Source: Floricoccus tropicus
GTDB lineage: Bacteria; Bacillota; Bacilli; Lactobacillales; Streptococcaceae
Reading direction: 5' to 3'
Length of the DNA stretch: 64,000 nucleotides
NCBI RefSeq assembly: GCF_001832905.1
Contig: NZ_MKIR01000012.1
Span: forward strand, 1-64,000
Position numbers and translations under genes: made by a program. Below, piece after piece: positions 28,712-37,361 of this stretch. The first letter of the stretch is position 1. Each line of letters opens with the position of its first letter. The notes under the pieces were generated by a model, which worked only from the letters and a program-made list of their open reading frames with translations, had not been told where the DNA came from and searched no databases.

Positions 28712-30622
28712 TTAAAAATTCAAATATAGTTCTTCTAAATCTTCTCTTTCTTGAATTAATCTTTTTCCAATGTTAGTTTGGCTAACTGTCGTTCTTTGAT
28801 CAACTTTATCAACAAGTCGTTTGGTAGATAGAATATCAAATCCATTTTTTATGGTATCTTCAATTGAGGTAAAAGGTTGATGGGCAGCAAGCTGTATTCC
28901 ATATGAGTTTGAGAGCAAAGTATAGCCTGCAAGTCCTGTTTGTTTTTGATAGGCTTTTGCAAAACCACCATCAATTACAACTAAGTGTCCATTAGCTTTT
29001 ATTGGATTTTCCCCATCTTTCTCTTTTACAGGAGTATGTCCGTTTATTATGTGTCCAGATTCAGGAAGTTCAAATGTTCTCAAAATATAGCGACAAACAT
29101 CTTCTTCATTTCTAAGTTTATAATATGAGTTCTTCACTTCCTCATGAGTAGCTTTATCCTCAATGTAATATCGCTCAAATGTTGTCATGGCATCTTTACC
29201 AAATAAGGATGAGCATTCCCCCGTCCAAAGATACCACATCAAATCTGTAGGAATATCATCCGTTACCTGAGGGTTTCGATAGGAAATACGGACTTGTCTT
29301 TCAAAATAATCTAATAAATCTTTACCAGAATAGTGTCTACCTTCTAGAGTCAGTGACTTATAATCACCATTTTCATGAAGCGGAATACATCCGTGTATCA
29401 AAAGATTACCATTATAGCAAAGATACATGCTACCTTTTTCCATGAGAAAGTCCATATGCTTTCTTAATCGGTCTGATGACTGAAAAGATACTTTTAATTT
29501 TTCAAGGATTGCTTCCTCTTCTAGAGTTAGTTTACAAGGATCATCAATATCAACTGTTGGTATAGAAAAATTTTTCAGTTCATAGCAAACTCCACCAATT
29601 TCAATAGTGTTGTCTTCATAATTTACTTTTGATAGCATAGCACGATCTTGCATTTTAAAACATTTACGTCTAGTAATTAACTGTCCTTCAAGTTTAAACT
29701 GGAGAATTGCGGTTGTTTGTTGAACAAGATTTAATGTTCTTTTTTCAGTTTCAGATACAGAATTATCTCCTGCTAAAAGTTTTGGGGCAAAGACATCTAA
29801 TGGTTCATAATATTTCTTGGCATACTCCACAATAGGACGTAAATTAATTCCATAGCCCTCTTCTAGTGTATCTAGATTTGCATATCTTGCAGAAATTCTA
29901 ATTAAATTTATTATTGAAAGCAATGATCCAGACACAGCAGCGATCCATACCATATCATGGTTTCCCCATTGAATATCAACTGAATGATAATCAATTAATC
30001 GATCCATTATTAGATCAGGTGATGGTCCACGGTCATAAATATCTCCAACTACATGAAGATGATCAACAACTAATCTTTGAATAGTTTCGGAAAGATCATG
30101 TATTAAAGCAGGTGCTTGATTTAACTCAATAATTTTATCTATGATTGCGTGATAATATTCATATTTATCTTGGTCTGAAACTTCAGTTAAGAGTTCTTCT
30201 ATTATATATGAAAAACGTTGTGGTAAAGCCTTTCTAACCTTAGAACGTGTATACTTACGACTAGCATAATTTGTAACTCGTGTTAAAAGCATAATATTTT
30301 TTTCATACCAATCGCTAAGTTCACTAGGTGAAATCTCTTCCTTAACTTGTAATATCTTCTCTTCTGGATAATATATAAGTACAGCTAACTCATTTATATC
30401 AATATCATCTTCTAAGCACTCTTTTAACTTCTCTTTCACACTTCCCGAACCATTTCTCAAAACATGATCGAATGCATTGAATTCGCCATGTATATCACTA
30501 ACAAAATGTTCGGTCCCCTTAGGTAATTGAAGGATTGCTTCTAAATTAATTATTTCAGTTAAGACTGCTTCTCTGCTTCCGTAATTTTCCCTTAGTAATT
30601 GGTAATATTTGTCTTGACTCAT
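28712..30622 (-). CDS. fbp: Fructose-1,6-bisphosphatase, class III
   Basis: 636 residues, the large Firmicutes-type enzyme. It is a metallophosphatase with HFVSDIHGEFNAFDHVLRNGSG, VVGDIYDRGPSPD, WGNHDMVWI and NGHTPVKEKDGENP. Gives gluconeogenic fructose-6-phosphate. The ATG at 30622 (MSQDKYYQLL) sits eight bases after AAAGG; a GTG three codons earlier is less likely. Confidence 0.95.
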   Translation of the reverse strand: MSQDKYYQLLRENYGSREAVLTEIINLEAILQLPKGTEHFVSDIHGEFNAFDHVLRNGSGSVKEKLKECLEDDIDINELAVLIYYPEEKILQVKEEISPSELSDWYEKNIMLLTRVTNYASRKYTRSKVRKALPQRFSYIIEELLTEVSDQDKYEYYHAIIDKIIELNQAPALIHDLSETIQRLVVDHLHVVGDIYDRGPSPDLIMDRLIDYHSVDIQWGNHDMVWIAAVSGSLLSIINLIRISARYANLDTLEEGYGINLRPIVEYAKKYYEPLDVFAPKLLAGDNSVSETEKRTLNLVQQTTAILQFKLEGQLITRRKCFKMQDRAMLSKVNYEDNTIEIGGVCYELKNFSIPTVDIDDPCKLTLEEEAILEKLKVSFQSSDRLRKHMDFLMEKGSMYLCYNGNLLIHGCIPLHENGDYKSLTLEGRHYSGKDLLDYFERQVRISYRNPQVTDDIPTDLMWYLWTGECSSLFGKDAMTTFERYYIEDKATHEEVKNSYYKLRNEEDVCRYILRTFELPESGHIINGHTPVKEKDGENPIKANGHLVVIDGGFAKAYQKQTGLAGYTLLSNSYGIQLAAHQPFTSIEDTIKNGFDILSTKRLVDKVDQRTTVSQTNIGKRLIQEREDLEELYLNF

Positions 30623-30775
30623 ATTCTCCACCTTTACAACTTGTATTTTAAAATTGGTACAACTTTGTATTCGCTTTCATTATAGCAATTTTTTTCAAAA
30701 ATTTGTGAATTTTAAAGAGAAAGTTCAGAAAAAAAACACTAAGTGTTTGTGAAGTGTATTGAAATATTCCTTTTT

Positions 30776-30812
30776 TTCTGTTAACCTATGTAAGTAAAAT
30801 AAGTTAACAGAA
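30776..30812 (+). promoter_or_regulatory. BirA-like operator of bioY
   Basis: TTCTGTTAAC (30776-30785) and GTTAACAGAA (30803-30812) form an exact 10-bp inverted repeat with a 17-base gap. The TTAAC/GTTAA core and spacing are like BirA biotin-repressor operators, and the next gene is bioY. Confidence 0.75.
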
Positions 30813-30825
30813 GGAGATTTTTATT

Positions 30826-31368
30826 TTGAAAATCAAACGACTCACAATTTGCGCCATGATGCTTGCTATTATAGTAGTATTAGGTTTCTTTCCACCAATT
30901 CCATTAGGATTTATTCCAGTACCAATTGTTATTCAAAATTTAGGTATTTTGCTTACTGGACTTTTACTTCGTAAGGGTGAAGCATTTACAGTAGTTGCTG
31001 TATTTTTACTTATGGTTGCGGCAGGTCTACCTTTCTTGTCTGGTGGTCGTGGAGGACTTACACCATTCTTTGGTCCCTCAGTAGGATATTTAATTGCTTA
31101 TCCGATCTGTGCATTTTTAATTGCATGGGCTATGGAATATGTTCCAAAACCAAATAACCTTTTCACTGCATTAATTGTTACATTTTTAATTGGAGTTCTT
31201 TTACTTGATGGTATTGGTGCAATCGGTATGCACATTAATATTAAAGGTATGTCTCTTGCTTCTGCTTTTAAAGCACAACTTGCTTTTATTCCTGGAGATA
31301 CAGTTAAAGCGGTAGCTGCCTCAGTGGTTTACTCACTACTTCCTTTATCAATTATTGATAAAAAATAA
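30826..31368 (+). CDS. bioY: BioY biotin transporter substrate-binding component
   Basis: 180 residues with six membrane helices. FIPVPIVIQNLGILLTGLLLR and FLSGGRGGLTPFFGPSVGYL are BioY hallmarks. It works alone or with ECF energy-coupling subunits, not present here apart from a dead fragment at 20.8 kb. The start is TTG at 30826, nine bases after GGAG. No biotin synthesis genes are in the window. Confidence 0.95.
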   Translation: MKIKRLTICAMMLAIIVVLGFFPPIPLGFIPVPIVIQNLGILLTGLLLRKGEAFTVVAVFLLMVAAGLPFLSGGRGGLTPFFGPSVGYLIAYPICAFLIAWAMEYVPKPNNLFTALIVTFLIGVLLLDGIGAIGMHINIKGMSLASAFKAQLAFIPGDTVKAVAASVVYSLLPLSIIDKK

Positions 31369-31377
31369 GAAAAGTTT

Positions 31378-31695
31378 ATGGAAAAAGTTTACGGTTTTCT
31401 TGTTGATAATCAAGGCAGATGTCAACACTATCATACAGACTTAGATATTATTGCTAATAGATGCCAAATTTGTAATAAATTATATTCCTGTTTTAAATGT
31501 CATGATGAAAACGAATTGCATAGTTTTGAAGGTTTTGACTTTAATTCAAATAAATTATCTGTAATGTGTTGCGTTTGTGGGCAAGAGTTCTCATATAAAA
31601 TATATAGTGAACTGACTAACTGCCCTTCTTGCAAATCAGCATTTAATCCAAGATGTAAACTTCATAAAAATATTTATACAAAAGCGACTAATTAA
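31378..31695 (+). CDS. CHY zinc-finger protein
   Basis: 105 residues. CQHYHTDLDIIANRCQICNKL and YSCFKCHDENELH give the CHY pattern, and MCCVCGQEF with NCPSCK add further Cys pairs, so several zinc ions are likely. Ten bases after bioY on the same strand, so probably cotranscribed. Role unknown. Confidence 0.8.
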   Translation: MEKVYGFLVDNQGRCQHYHTDLDIIANRCQICNKLYSCFKCHDENELHSFEGFDFNSNKLSVMCCVCGQEFSYKIYSELTNCPSCKSAFNPRCKLHKNIYTKATN

Positions 31696-31708
31696 GTTGC
31701 TTTTTTTG
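31682..31708 (+). terminator. Terminator of bioY-CHY transcript
   Basis: AGCGACT and AGTTGCT pair with one G-T, then TTTTTTT. Confidence 0.7.
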
Positions 31709-31711
31709 CTC

Positions 31712-31741
31712 AAAAAAACCAGTCAATTGACTGGTAAATTT
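31712..31741 (-). terminator. Terminator of the MDR transporter gene
   Basis: ACCAGTCAATTGACTGGT (31718-31735) is an exact 18-bp palindrome followed by T residues on the minus strand. Confidence 0.75.
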
Positions 31742-33211
31742 TTATTTTACTTTTTTTGGACTTTTTATAAGTTGAACTACAAGTATTGATATTAATACAA
31801 GTGATAAGGCAGTTAAGAATACACCGTGAAGACCTTGGAATAAAACATTTTTCAATGGTTTAAGGAGGTCAGCAGGGATACTTGAAGCTGTATGTGGATT
31901 TACAAGTTGATTCATAATTCCTTTATCTACGTTTATATTTTCTTTTACGAGTGTTGCTTTCATAACTGTATTTAGAACGATTCCAAATACAGAAATCATG
32001 ATTGTTTGACCAATTGTTTTAGCAAGAGTATTGAATGATGTAGCTACACCAAGCTCATCTTGAGGCACGCTATTTTGAGAGATTACAGTTGTTGAGACGA
32101 TTACTGCTCCAAGTCCAACTCCTAGTAAGCTTGAAATTAGTACAAACACTATAAACGGTGAGTTTGCAGGAATCAAAACAAGTGCTAAACCTGCGATGAA
32201 TGTAATAGTCGTACTAACTGTAAGAACCCATTTTACTGATTTTGTTGCTAGCCATTTACTTGAAAGGTTACTTCCATAGATCCATAAAATAGACATTGGA
32301 GCAAGTACAAGCCCTCCTATACCAGCACTATATCCTAGCACCCCCTGCATCCACATTGGGATGTAAACGTCTAGGCTCATTAGGAAACCACTGACCAAGG
32401 CAGCAACTAAGTTAGCAATAATAAATGTTTGGTTCTTAAATAGTTCTAGAGAGATAACAGGGTCTTCTGCTCTTTTTTCTACAATTACAAATAAAATGAA
32501 GAAAATAATTGTAGCAAACAATAAACCAATTACTACAAAGTTAATTCCAGAATCTCCTAAAATTTGGAAGGCAACAAGTAAGGACATAAGAGCCAACATA
32601 AGTGTTAAACTTCCCAATATATCCATCTTCTTAGCTTCAACTTCTCTTTTTCCTTCAACAAGATAAAGACCAATCATGGCGATAAGTAAAATACCTATTG
32701 GAACGTTGATAAAGAAAATCCAATTCCAACCAACTGAATCAACGATTAAACCACCAGCCATAGGACCGACAATACTTGCAATACCCCAAGCTGTACTTGT
32801 TAATCCAATAATCTTAGCGCGTTTTTCAGGTGAGTACATATCAGCAATGATAGTAAGTGAAACAGGCATCATCGCACCTGCACCGATTCCTTGTACTGCA
32901 CGCGCAAGTATCAAAGTCATCATTGAGTTTGAAAAACCACATAATGCTGAACCGATAATAAAAATTAAAGTACCAAAAATAAATACAGGTTTACGACCAA
33001 TCTTATCAGCAAGTTTTCCATATATAGGTGTCACCATTGCACTAGTCAATAAATAGATTGAAAACACCCAGTTCATTATTTCAATACCATGTAATGTCCC
33101 AACAATTGTTGGCATGGCTGTTGTTACGATAGTTCCTTCAATAGCTGTCATAAAAGTTGCGATAAACACAGCCACAGTTACTAAAAGAACATTTGTTTGT
33201 CTTTTTTGCAT
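31742..33211 (-). CDS. MFS multidrug transporter, DHA2 (14-helix) family
   Basis: 489 residues, about 14 membrane helices. LADKIGRKPVFIFG is the MFS loop between helices 2 and 3, and GAGAMMPVSLTIIADM, WGIASIVGPMAGGLIVD is the drug:H+ antiporter motif C region. QacA/LmrB-type exporters share this. The ATG at 33211 lies five bases after GGAGG; an earlier in-frame ATG overlaps that site. Its leader carries a terminator and competing hairpins, which suggests attenuation control. Confidence 0.85.
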   Translation of the reverse strand: MQKRQTNVLLVTVAVFIATFMTAIEGTIVTTAMPTIVGTLHGIEIMNWVFSIYLLTSAMVTPIYGKLADKIGRKPVFIFGTLIFIIGSALCGFSNSMMTLILARAVQGIGAGAMMPVSLTIIADMYSPEKRAKIIGLTSTAWGIASIVGPMAGGLIVDSVGWNWIFFINVPIGILLIAMIGLYLVEGKREVEAKKMDILGSLTLMLALMSLLVAFQILGDSGINFVVIGLLFATIIFFILFVIVEKRAEDPVISLELFKNQTFIIANLVAALVSGFLMSLDVYIPMWMQGVLGYSAGIGGLVLAPMSILWIYGSNLSSKWLATKSVKWVLTVSTTITFIAGLALVLIPANSPFIVFVLISSLLGVGLGAVIVSTTVISQNSVPQDELGVATSFNTLAKTIGQTIMISVFGIVLNTVMKATLVKENINVDKGIMNQLVNPHTASSIPADLLKPLKNVLFQGLHGVFLTALSLVLISILVVQLIKSPKKVK

Positions 33212-33254
33212 TTCTACCTCCATTAAAATCTATAATCAAAAGTCAATTTTTCCC

Positions 33255-33346
33255 AAAAAAACGACTCCTACTACAAAATATGCAATAGGAGTCGCCTCTA
33301 TCTTCTCGGATAGGCAAAAAGTAAATTACCTACCATCTGTACGACT
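33255..33346 (-). promoter_or_regulatory. Attenuator or riboswitch-like leader of the MDR transporter
   Basis: In transcript order: AGTCG (33346-33342), TAGGTAA (33332-33326), TTGCCTA (33317-33311) overlapping GCCTATC (33315-33309), GATAGAGGC (33302-33294), and then CGACTCCTA (33294-33286) pairing with TAGGAGTCG (33270-33262) before seven T residues. AGTCG can instead pair with CGACT of the terminator arm. A promoter TTGCCA-16-TATACT lies just upstream. No known riboswitch class is recognised. Confidence 0.55.
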
Positions 33347-33465
33347 TTAAATATAATAACCTAATTAGTATAACACACAAATAATTGTTGGCAAATAATT
33401 TAAACTCGTAACCGTGTTCAAATTTTGTTCTATAAGTTTAAGTATTTAATTTAATAACAAAAATA

Positions 33466-34038
33466 CTACTTATTTTCATTGTTTAAATTTTCTTCTGATG
33501 CTAATTCTGCTTCATACTCTTCACGAAGCAAGCTATATTCTAGTAAATCATGATATTCGCCAAAACGGAATATTTCCTGTCTCAATCGACCATCTAAATG
33601 AAAATTAAATTTTTCGTATAACTTAATAGCAGGTTCATTAAAATCAAATACTTCAACTTTAATTTTATTAACTGGTAAATTATTGAAAATATGTCCTAGA
33701 ATAAGTTCAAAAGTTTCAGTCCCTACCCCTTCACCCTGCCAATATTCTGATATTGAAAGTCCAATTTCACAGTTTGAGTGAACGAGATTAACATTAAAAA
33801 CAGCAACACTTCCGATAATTTCACGGCGTTCAGAATTATAAATCCCTAAAAATTGATTTGGACTCTCAACAGCAAGTGTATTTTCTAATTCCTCTCTTGT
33901 TTGCGGATAAGGCAGCTCATCATCAGCTAGGAATTTTGTCGCATATGAATTCTCAATTGAAAGCAATTCGTCTATATCTTCTTCTTTTACACGGTCTAAA
34001 TAAATAGTCTCTCCGACTAAATAATTCTTGGTATCCAA
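33466..34038 (-). CDS. RimJ/RimL-type GNAT acetyltransferase
   Basis: 190 residues. IYLDRVKEEDIDELLSI at the start, CEIGLSISEYWQGEGVGTET as the acetyl-CoA loop, and KIKVEVFDFNEPAIKLYEKFNF are typical of the RimJ/RimL branch that acetylates protein N-termini or small molecules. An acidic Asn-rich tail follows. Confidence 0.8.
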   Translation of the reverse strand: MDTKNYLVGETIYLDRVKEEDIDELLSIENSYATKFLADDELPYPQTREELENTLAVESPNQFLGIYNSERREIIGSVAVFNVNLVHSNCEIGLSISEYWQGEGVGTETFELILGHIFNNLPVNKIKVEVFDFNEPAIKLYEKFNFHLDGRLRQEIFRFGEYHDLLEYSLLREEYEAELASEENLNNENK

Positions 34039-34160
34039 TTTCTTACATCTCCTTCTTAGTCCCTTAAGATTCTACATGTGCTTACTTTATAAGCTTTGCT
34101 TCTTACATAAGTATAACAAATTTTGATATAATGAACAAAAGACACAAAATTGGAGGTCAA

Positions 34161-34661
34161 ATGACAGTTAAGATTATTAAAAATAAGCAGATTGAAGCCG
34201 ATAAATTATTTCAATTAATGTCGACATTGGATAAAGAAACGAACTACATGCTTTATCAACCTGAAGAAAGAAAATACGATAGGAAAAAGCTAGAAACTTT
34301 TATCCAAAATACCTCGGAAAATGGTCTAATTTTAGTTGCTGAGGAAGATAGTGAGTATAACGGATACATATTTGCACAGGTTACCCCTCTTACAAAAATC
34401 AAACACTCTGCTTACTTGGTAATTGGTGTGCTGTCAGATCATGCGGGCCAAGGTCTTGGCTCTGAATTATTAGCTCAAGTGATTGACTGGGCACGTGTTT
34501 CAGGTATCCATCGCTTAGAACTAACTGTTGTCACCGAAAATTCTGCAGCCATAGGCCTATACAAAAAATTTGGCTTTATCCAAGAAGGTGTCAAGAAAGA
34601 CTCTCTTTTGGTAAATGGACGATATTATGATGAGTTTTATATGGCTAGAATATTAGATTGA
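34161..34661 (+). CDS. GNAT family N-acetyltransferase
   Basis: 166 residues. YLVIGVLSDHAGQGLGSELL is the acetyl-CoA loop, and HRLELTVVTENSAAIGLYKKFGF the late conserved helix. The ATG at 34161 follows GGAGG by four bases; an in-frame ATG ten codons earlier is unsupported. Ten bases before the ThiN-like gene, so likely cotranscribed. Confidence 0.8.
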   Translation: MTVKIIKNKQIEADKLFQLMSTLDKETNYMLYQPEERKYDRKKLETFIQNTSENGLILVAEEDSEYNGYIFAQVTPLTKIKHSAYLVIGVLSDHAGQGLGSELLAQVIDWARVSGIHRLELTVVTENSAAIGLYKKFGFIQEGVKKDSLLVNGRYYDEFYMARILD

Positions 34662-34671
34662 GGATTATATA

Positions 34672-35283
34672 ATGAATGAAAAGATTTTAATTGTTTGTAG
34701 TAAATCGCATATTGATTTAGCGCGTGAATATAAGGATTATTATAAGATTGGTGTTGAAAGAGGATGTTTGGATTTGATAAAAGCTGGGCTTCCTATCAAC
34801 TATGCTGTTGGTGACTTTGACTCAGTATCAGAAGATGAATTTAAGGAAATTGAAGCATATAGTGATGAATTAGTCCGTTTTCCAGCAGCAAAGGATTTGA
34901 TTGATGGTGAGATTGCTATTCAATATGCTGTTTCTCGTAAACCTCAGGAGGTTGTGTTTATTGCTGATGGAAGTCGTATTGATATGACCATTGCAGCCGT
35001 TGGCCTTGTTGCGGAATATGATGTGATTCTCAGAAACGATGACAACTACTGCTATTTATTAAAAGAAGGAAATAATTTTGTTCCTTATAAGGAAGGGTAT
35101 AAATATATTTCTTTCTTATCTTTTGACAAATCGTTAGTCAATATCCGAGGGTTCCTATACAATGCAGAGAATCTTGCTGTTTCTTGGAAATCTGTCAATG
35201 CAACAAGCAATGAATTTGTAGATAAAGTTGGTGGAAATGTCGAAGTTTTCAGTGGTCAAACTCTCGCCTTCTATTGTAATTAA
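34672..35283 (+). CDS. ThiN-like thiamine diphosphokinase, divergent
   Basis: 203 residues, usual length. Matches thiamine pyrophosphokinase in NYAVGDFDSVS (about 44-53). The KDxTDxE motif is KDLIDGE (74-80), losing the Thr, and the GxRxDH motif is GSRIDM (100-105), losing the His. It may therefore be weakly active, differ in substrate, or be this lineage's normal form. The product would be thiamine diphosphate. Confidence 0.7.
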   Translation: MNEKILIVCSKSHIDLAREYKDYYKIGVERGCLDLIKAGLPINYAVGDFDSVSEDEFKEIEAYSDELVRFPAAKDLIDGEIAIQYAVSRKPQEVVFIADGSRIDMTIAAVGLVAEYDVILRNDDNYCYLLKEGNNFVPYKEGYKYISFLSFDKSLVNIRGFLYNAENLAVSWKSVNATSNEFVDKVGGNVEVFSGQTLAFYCN

Positions 35284-35353
35284 TCTGCAGTATTCTTGAA
35301 AATAAATCACAAAGTACTATAATATTCTGAAAGAAAATATAGAAAGAATTATC

Positions 35354-35842
35354 ATGGAAAAATTTATTGTAATAATTTCATTTATTGCCAAATGGCTACT
35401 TTTTGCTTTTCCACTATATCAAGCTTATATTGAATTATCAGAACAAGAAAGAGTTGTAGGTAGATTCACCAAAAAGTCAAAAAAATATCCAAAGGTATCT
35501 CCTTGGTACTGGATACTTCCTCCTCTCAAACTTGAATTAGAGAAGAAACGTGGCATGGCTATCCTAAGTGAAAGTTTGATTAGTAATAAGGACTTTGAGG
35601 AAGCAATCGTCTTTGGCAGAAAGGCAACTGCCTGGTTTTATGTAGCACTAGCTGGAATGTTAGAAGGAATTACTGCCATTTATGAACTAGCTCATGCTTT
35701 TGATTATCACATCAGCTTTTTAATACTAATACTGTTATCAGTGCTAATGATTATCATCTGTGTGTTGAATATTCGTCATCGTATTAAAAACGTTGATATT
35801 AAACGATTCAGGGAAAAATTAAAAGAAACTAGAAAGAAATAA
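35354..35842 (+). CDS. Membrane protein of unknown function
   Basis: 162 residues, family not recognised. Three hydrophobic segments (about 4-22, 92-112, 118-142), a conserved-looking SPWYWILPPLKLELEKKRG in the middle and a basic tail. Alone between its neighbours. Confidence 0.65.
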   Translation: MEKFIVIISFIAKWLLFAFPLYQAYIELSEQERVVGRFTKKSKKYPKVSPWYWILPPLKLELEKKRGMAILSESLISNKDFEEAIVFGRKATAWFYVALAGMLEGITAIYELAHAFDYHISFLILILLSVLMIIICVLNIRHRIKNVDIKRFREKLKETRKK

Positions 35843-35954
35843 CGGTTGTATAATTTTTTCGCATTACCAAGATACTAAATATTTTATTTTCTTAATATAG
35901 AGTGATAGAATTTACTTATATTGAAGTAGATAATACCAATAAAGGAGAATAAAC

Positions 35955-36211
35955 ATGTCATCAACTAAAGAAACTGTAGATAAAATCAAAAACAAAGCTT
36001 CAAATATTTCAGAAGAAGGAAAAAATTAGGTAAGAAATATGCTGAAGATGGTAAGAAATTAGGAAAACAATACTCTGAAAAAGGAAAAAGTATTGGTAAT
36101 GAATATGCTGAAGAAGGCAAAAAAATCGGTAAAGAATATAAAAAAATGGGAAAAGAAATCGGTAAAGATTTCAAAGACATGGCAAAAAATATAAAAGATA
36201 GCTTTAAATAA
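35955..36211 (+). pseudogene. 11-residue-repeat small protein interrupted at an A-run (frameshift or recoding)
   Basis: AAAGGAG lies seven bases before the ATG. The frame reads MSSTKETVDKIKNKASNISE EGKN and stops at 36027-36029. Shifting by -1 at A_AAA_AAT (36020-36026) opens 61 more codons with 11-residue repeats (EGKKLGKKYAE, DGKKLGKQYSE, KGKSIGNEYAE, EGKKIGKEYKK). The joined product would be 85 residues, basic and LEA-like. Either one A was lost from the run, or ribosomal or transcriptional slippage makes the full protein. Confidence 0.6.
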
Positions 36212-36230
36212 TTTGCATTAATTAGGTATA

Positions 36231-36267
36231 AAAAAGCACTTGAAAGTTTGGTTTTCAAGGGCTTTTT
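36231..36267 (+). terminator. Terminator after the repeat protein
   Basis: AAAAAGCACTTGAAA and TTTTCAAGGGCTTTTT pair with one mismatch. Confidence 0.8.
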
Positions 36268-36288
36268 CTATGTTGAATTATAGCCTAT

Positions 36289-36774
36289 CTAAATATGTTT
36301 TTCCAAATATACAATATCCATACCATCTTTAATTGGTTCTACTTTTCCTGTTAACTCATAACCAAGATTTGAATACAAATGAACGAGTTTATCTTCTTGT
36401 TTAATTGTCTCAATTTGCCACTTAGAAACTTGAGGATTTTCTTCTTCAATCAATCTCATTGCAGTTTTGGCATATCCATTATTTTCATGTTCAGGAACTA
36501 CTCCAATTATCGCGATTCTTGCACTGGTTGGTGTTTCATCAAAGATATCAACCCTAAAATAACCCACAACTTCTTCTTTATTCTTAATAAAATAATAATG
36601 AGCATGCGGTCGATTAAATTTTACAGTAATCCAGGCTAAATCTTCTGCATAAGGATTTGTATCAACATCTTTATACTTGTCAAAAAGTTTCTTAAAACAC
36701 GCTTTCTGAATGTTCAGTAACTCTTCAATTTGGCTAGACTCAACTTTTGTAATTAAAACTTCATTCTTTTTCAT
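36289..36774 (-). CDS. GNAT family N-acetyltransferase
   Basis: 161 residues. IAIIGVVPEHENNGYAKTAMRLIE is the acetyl-CoA-binding strand-loop-helix and HLYSNLGYELTG the late motif. The gene follows the nucleotide-loop kinase by ten bases and is probably cotranscribed with it. Confidence 0.75.
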   Translation of the reverse strand: MKKNEVLITKVESSQIEELLNIQKACFKKLFDKYKDVDTNPYAEDLAWITVKFNRPHAHYYFIKNKEEVVGYFRVDIFDETPTSARIAIIGVVPEHENNGYAKTAMRLIEEENPQVSKWQIETIKQEDKLVHLYSNLGYELTGKVEPIKDGMDIVYLEKHI

Positions 36775-36784
36775 AAATATTCTC

Positions 36785-37300
36785 CTAATCTAAATTAAGA
36801 CGTTCAATAATTTCATCAACCGTCTCAATAGGTTTTCTTCCATCATTTTTTATTCTTTCTTCATGAGTCATCTTTTCAAAACTTTCATTAATGTCATTCA
36901 GACGATTAGCTCCCCACTCTTTCAACCCTTCTGATCTGTTAGAAAGTCGTTTAAGAACTTGGTCTTTATCTACTTCAAGAATGAAATGTCTGATATCAAC
37001 ATTTTCTTTTCTCAATCTACCAATAATACTTTCAAAAGCATCTTTCTTATAGAGTGTCATTGGAGCAATAACGTGACCTTCATATTCATCATTTAATTTC
37101 TTCAAAATATGGAAATTCCAATCACGCCATTCATCATAATCCTGAAAGTCATCCTTTTGAATTGACTTTGGTAGGTTATGCCTGAAAAAATCACCAATTT
37201 CTTCTGGATCATATAAATAAGAATTTGGAATTTTTTTATTAAGTATCTCTGCAATAGTTGTTTTACCAGCACCAAATGCACCATTTAACCAAATAATCAT
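36785..37300 (-). CDS. TmrB-like P-loop ATPase/kinase
   Basis: 171 residues. IIWLNGAFGAGKTTIAEIL is a Walker A start like that of TmrB (tunicamycin resistance) and small-molecule kinases, and SNRSEGLKEWGANRLNDINE a lid-like region. The ATG at 37300 lies five bases after GGAG; a start six codons earlier has poorer support. The target is unknown. Confidence 0.75.
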   Translation of the reverse strand: MIIWLNGAFGAGKTTIAEILNKKIPNSYLYDPEEIGDFFRHNLPKSIQKDDFQDYDEWRDWNFHILKKLNDEYEGHVIAPMTLYKKDAFESIIGRLRKENVDIRHFILEVDKDQVLKRLSNRSEGLKEWGANRLNDINESFEKMTHEERIKNDGRKPIETVDEIIERLNLD

Positions 37301-37361
37301 ATATTCTCCTTTTTTCATTATTATAACAAAAAAACGCTAGTTTCCTAGCGTTTTTCTGATT

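Noticed and set aside
33290-33305. GATAGAGGCG resembling the lysine riboswitch core GATAGAGGTGC
   Set aside because: The leader is only about 90 bases and lacks the other conserved helices of the L-box, and the downstream gene is a multidrug exporter.
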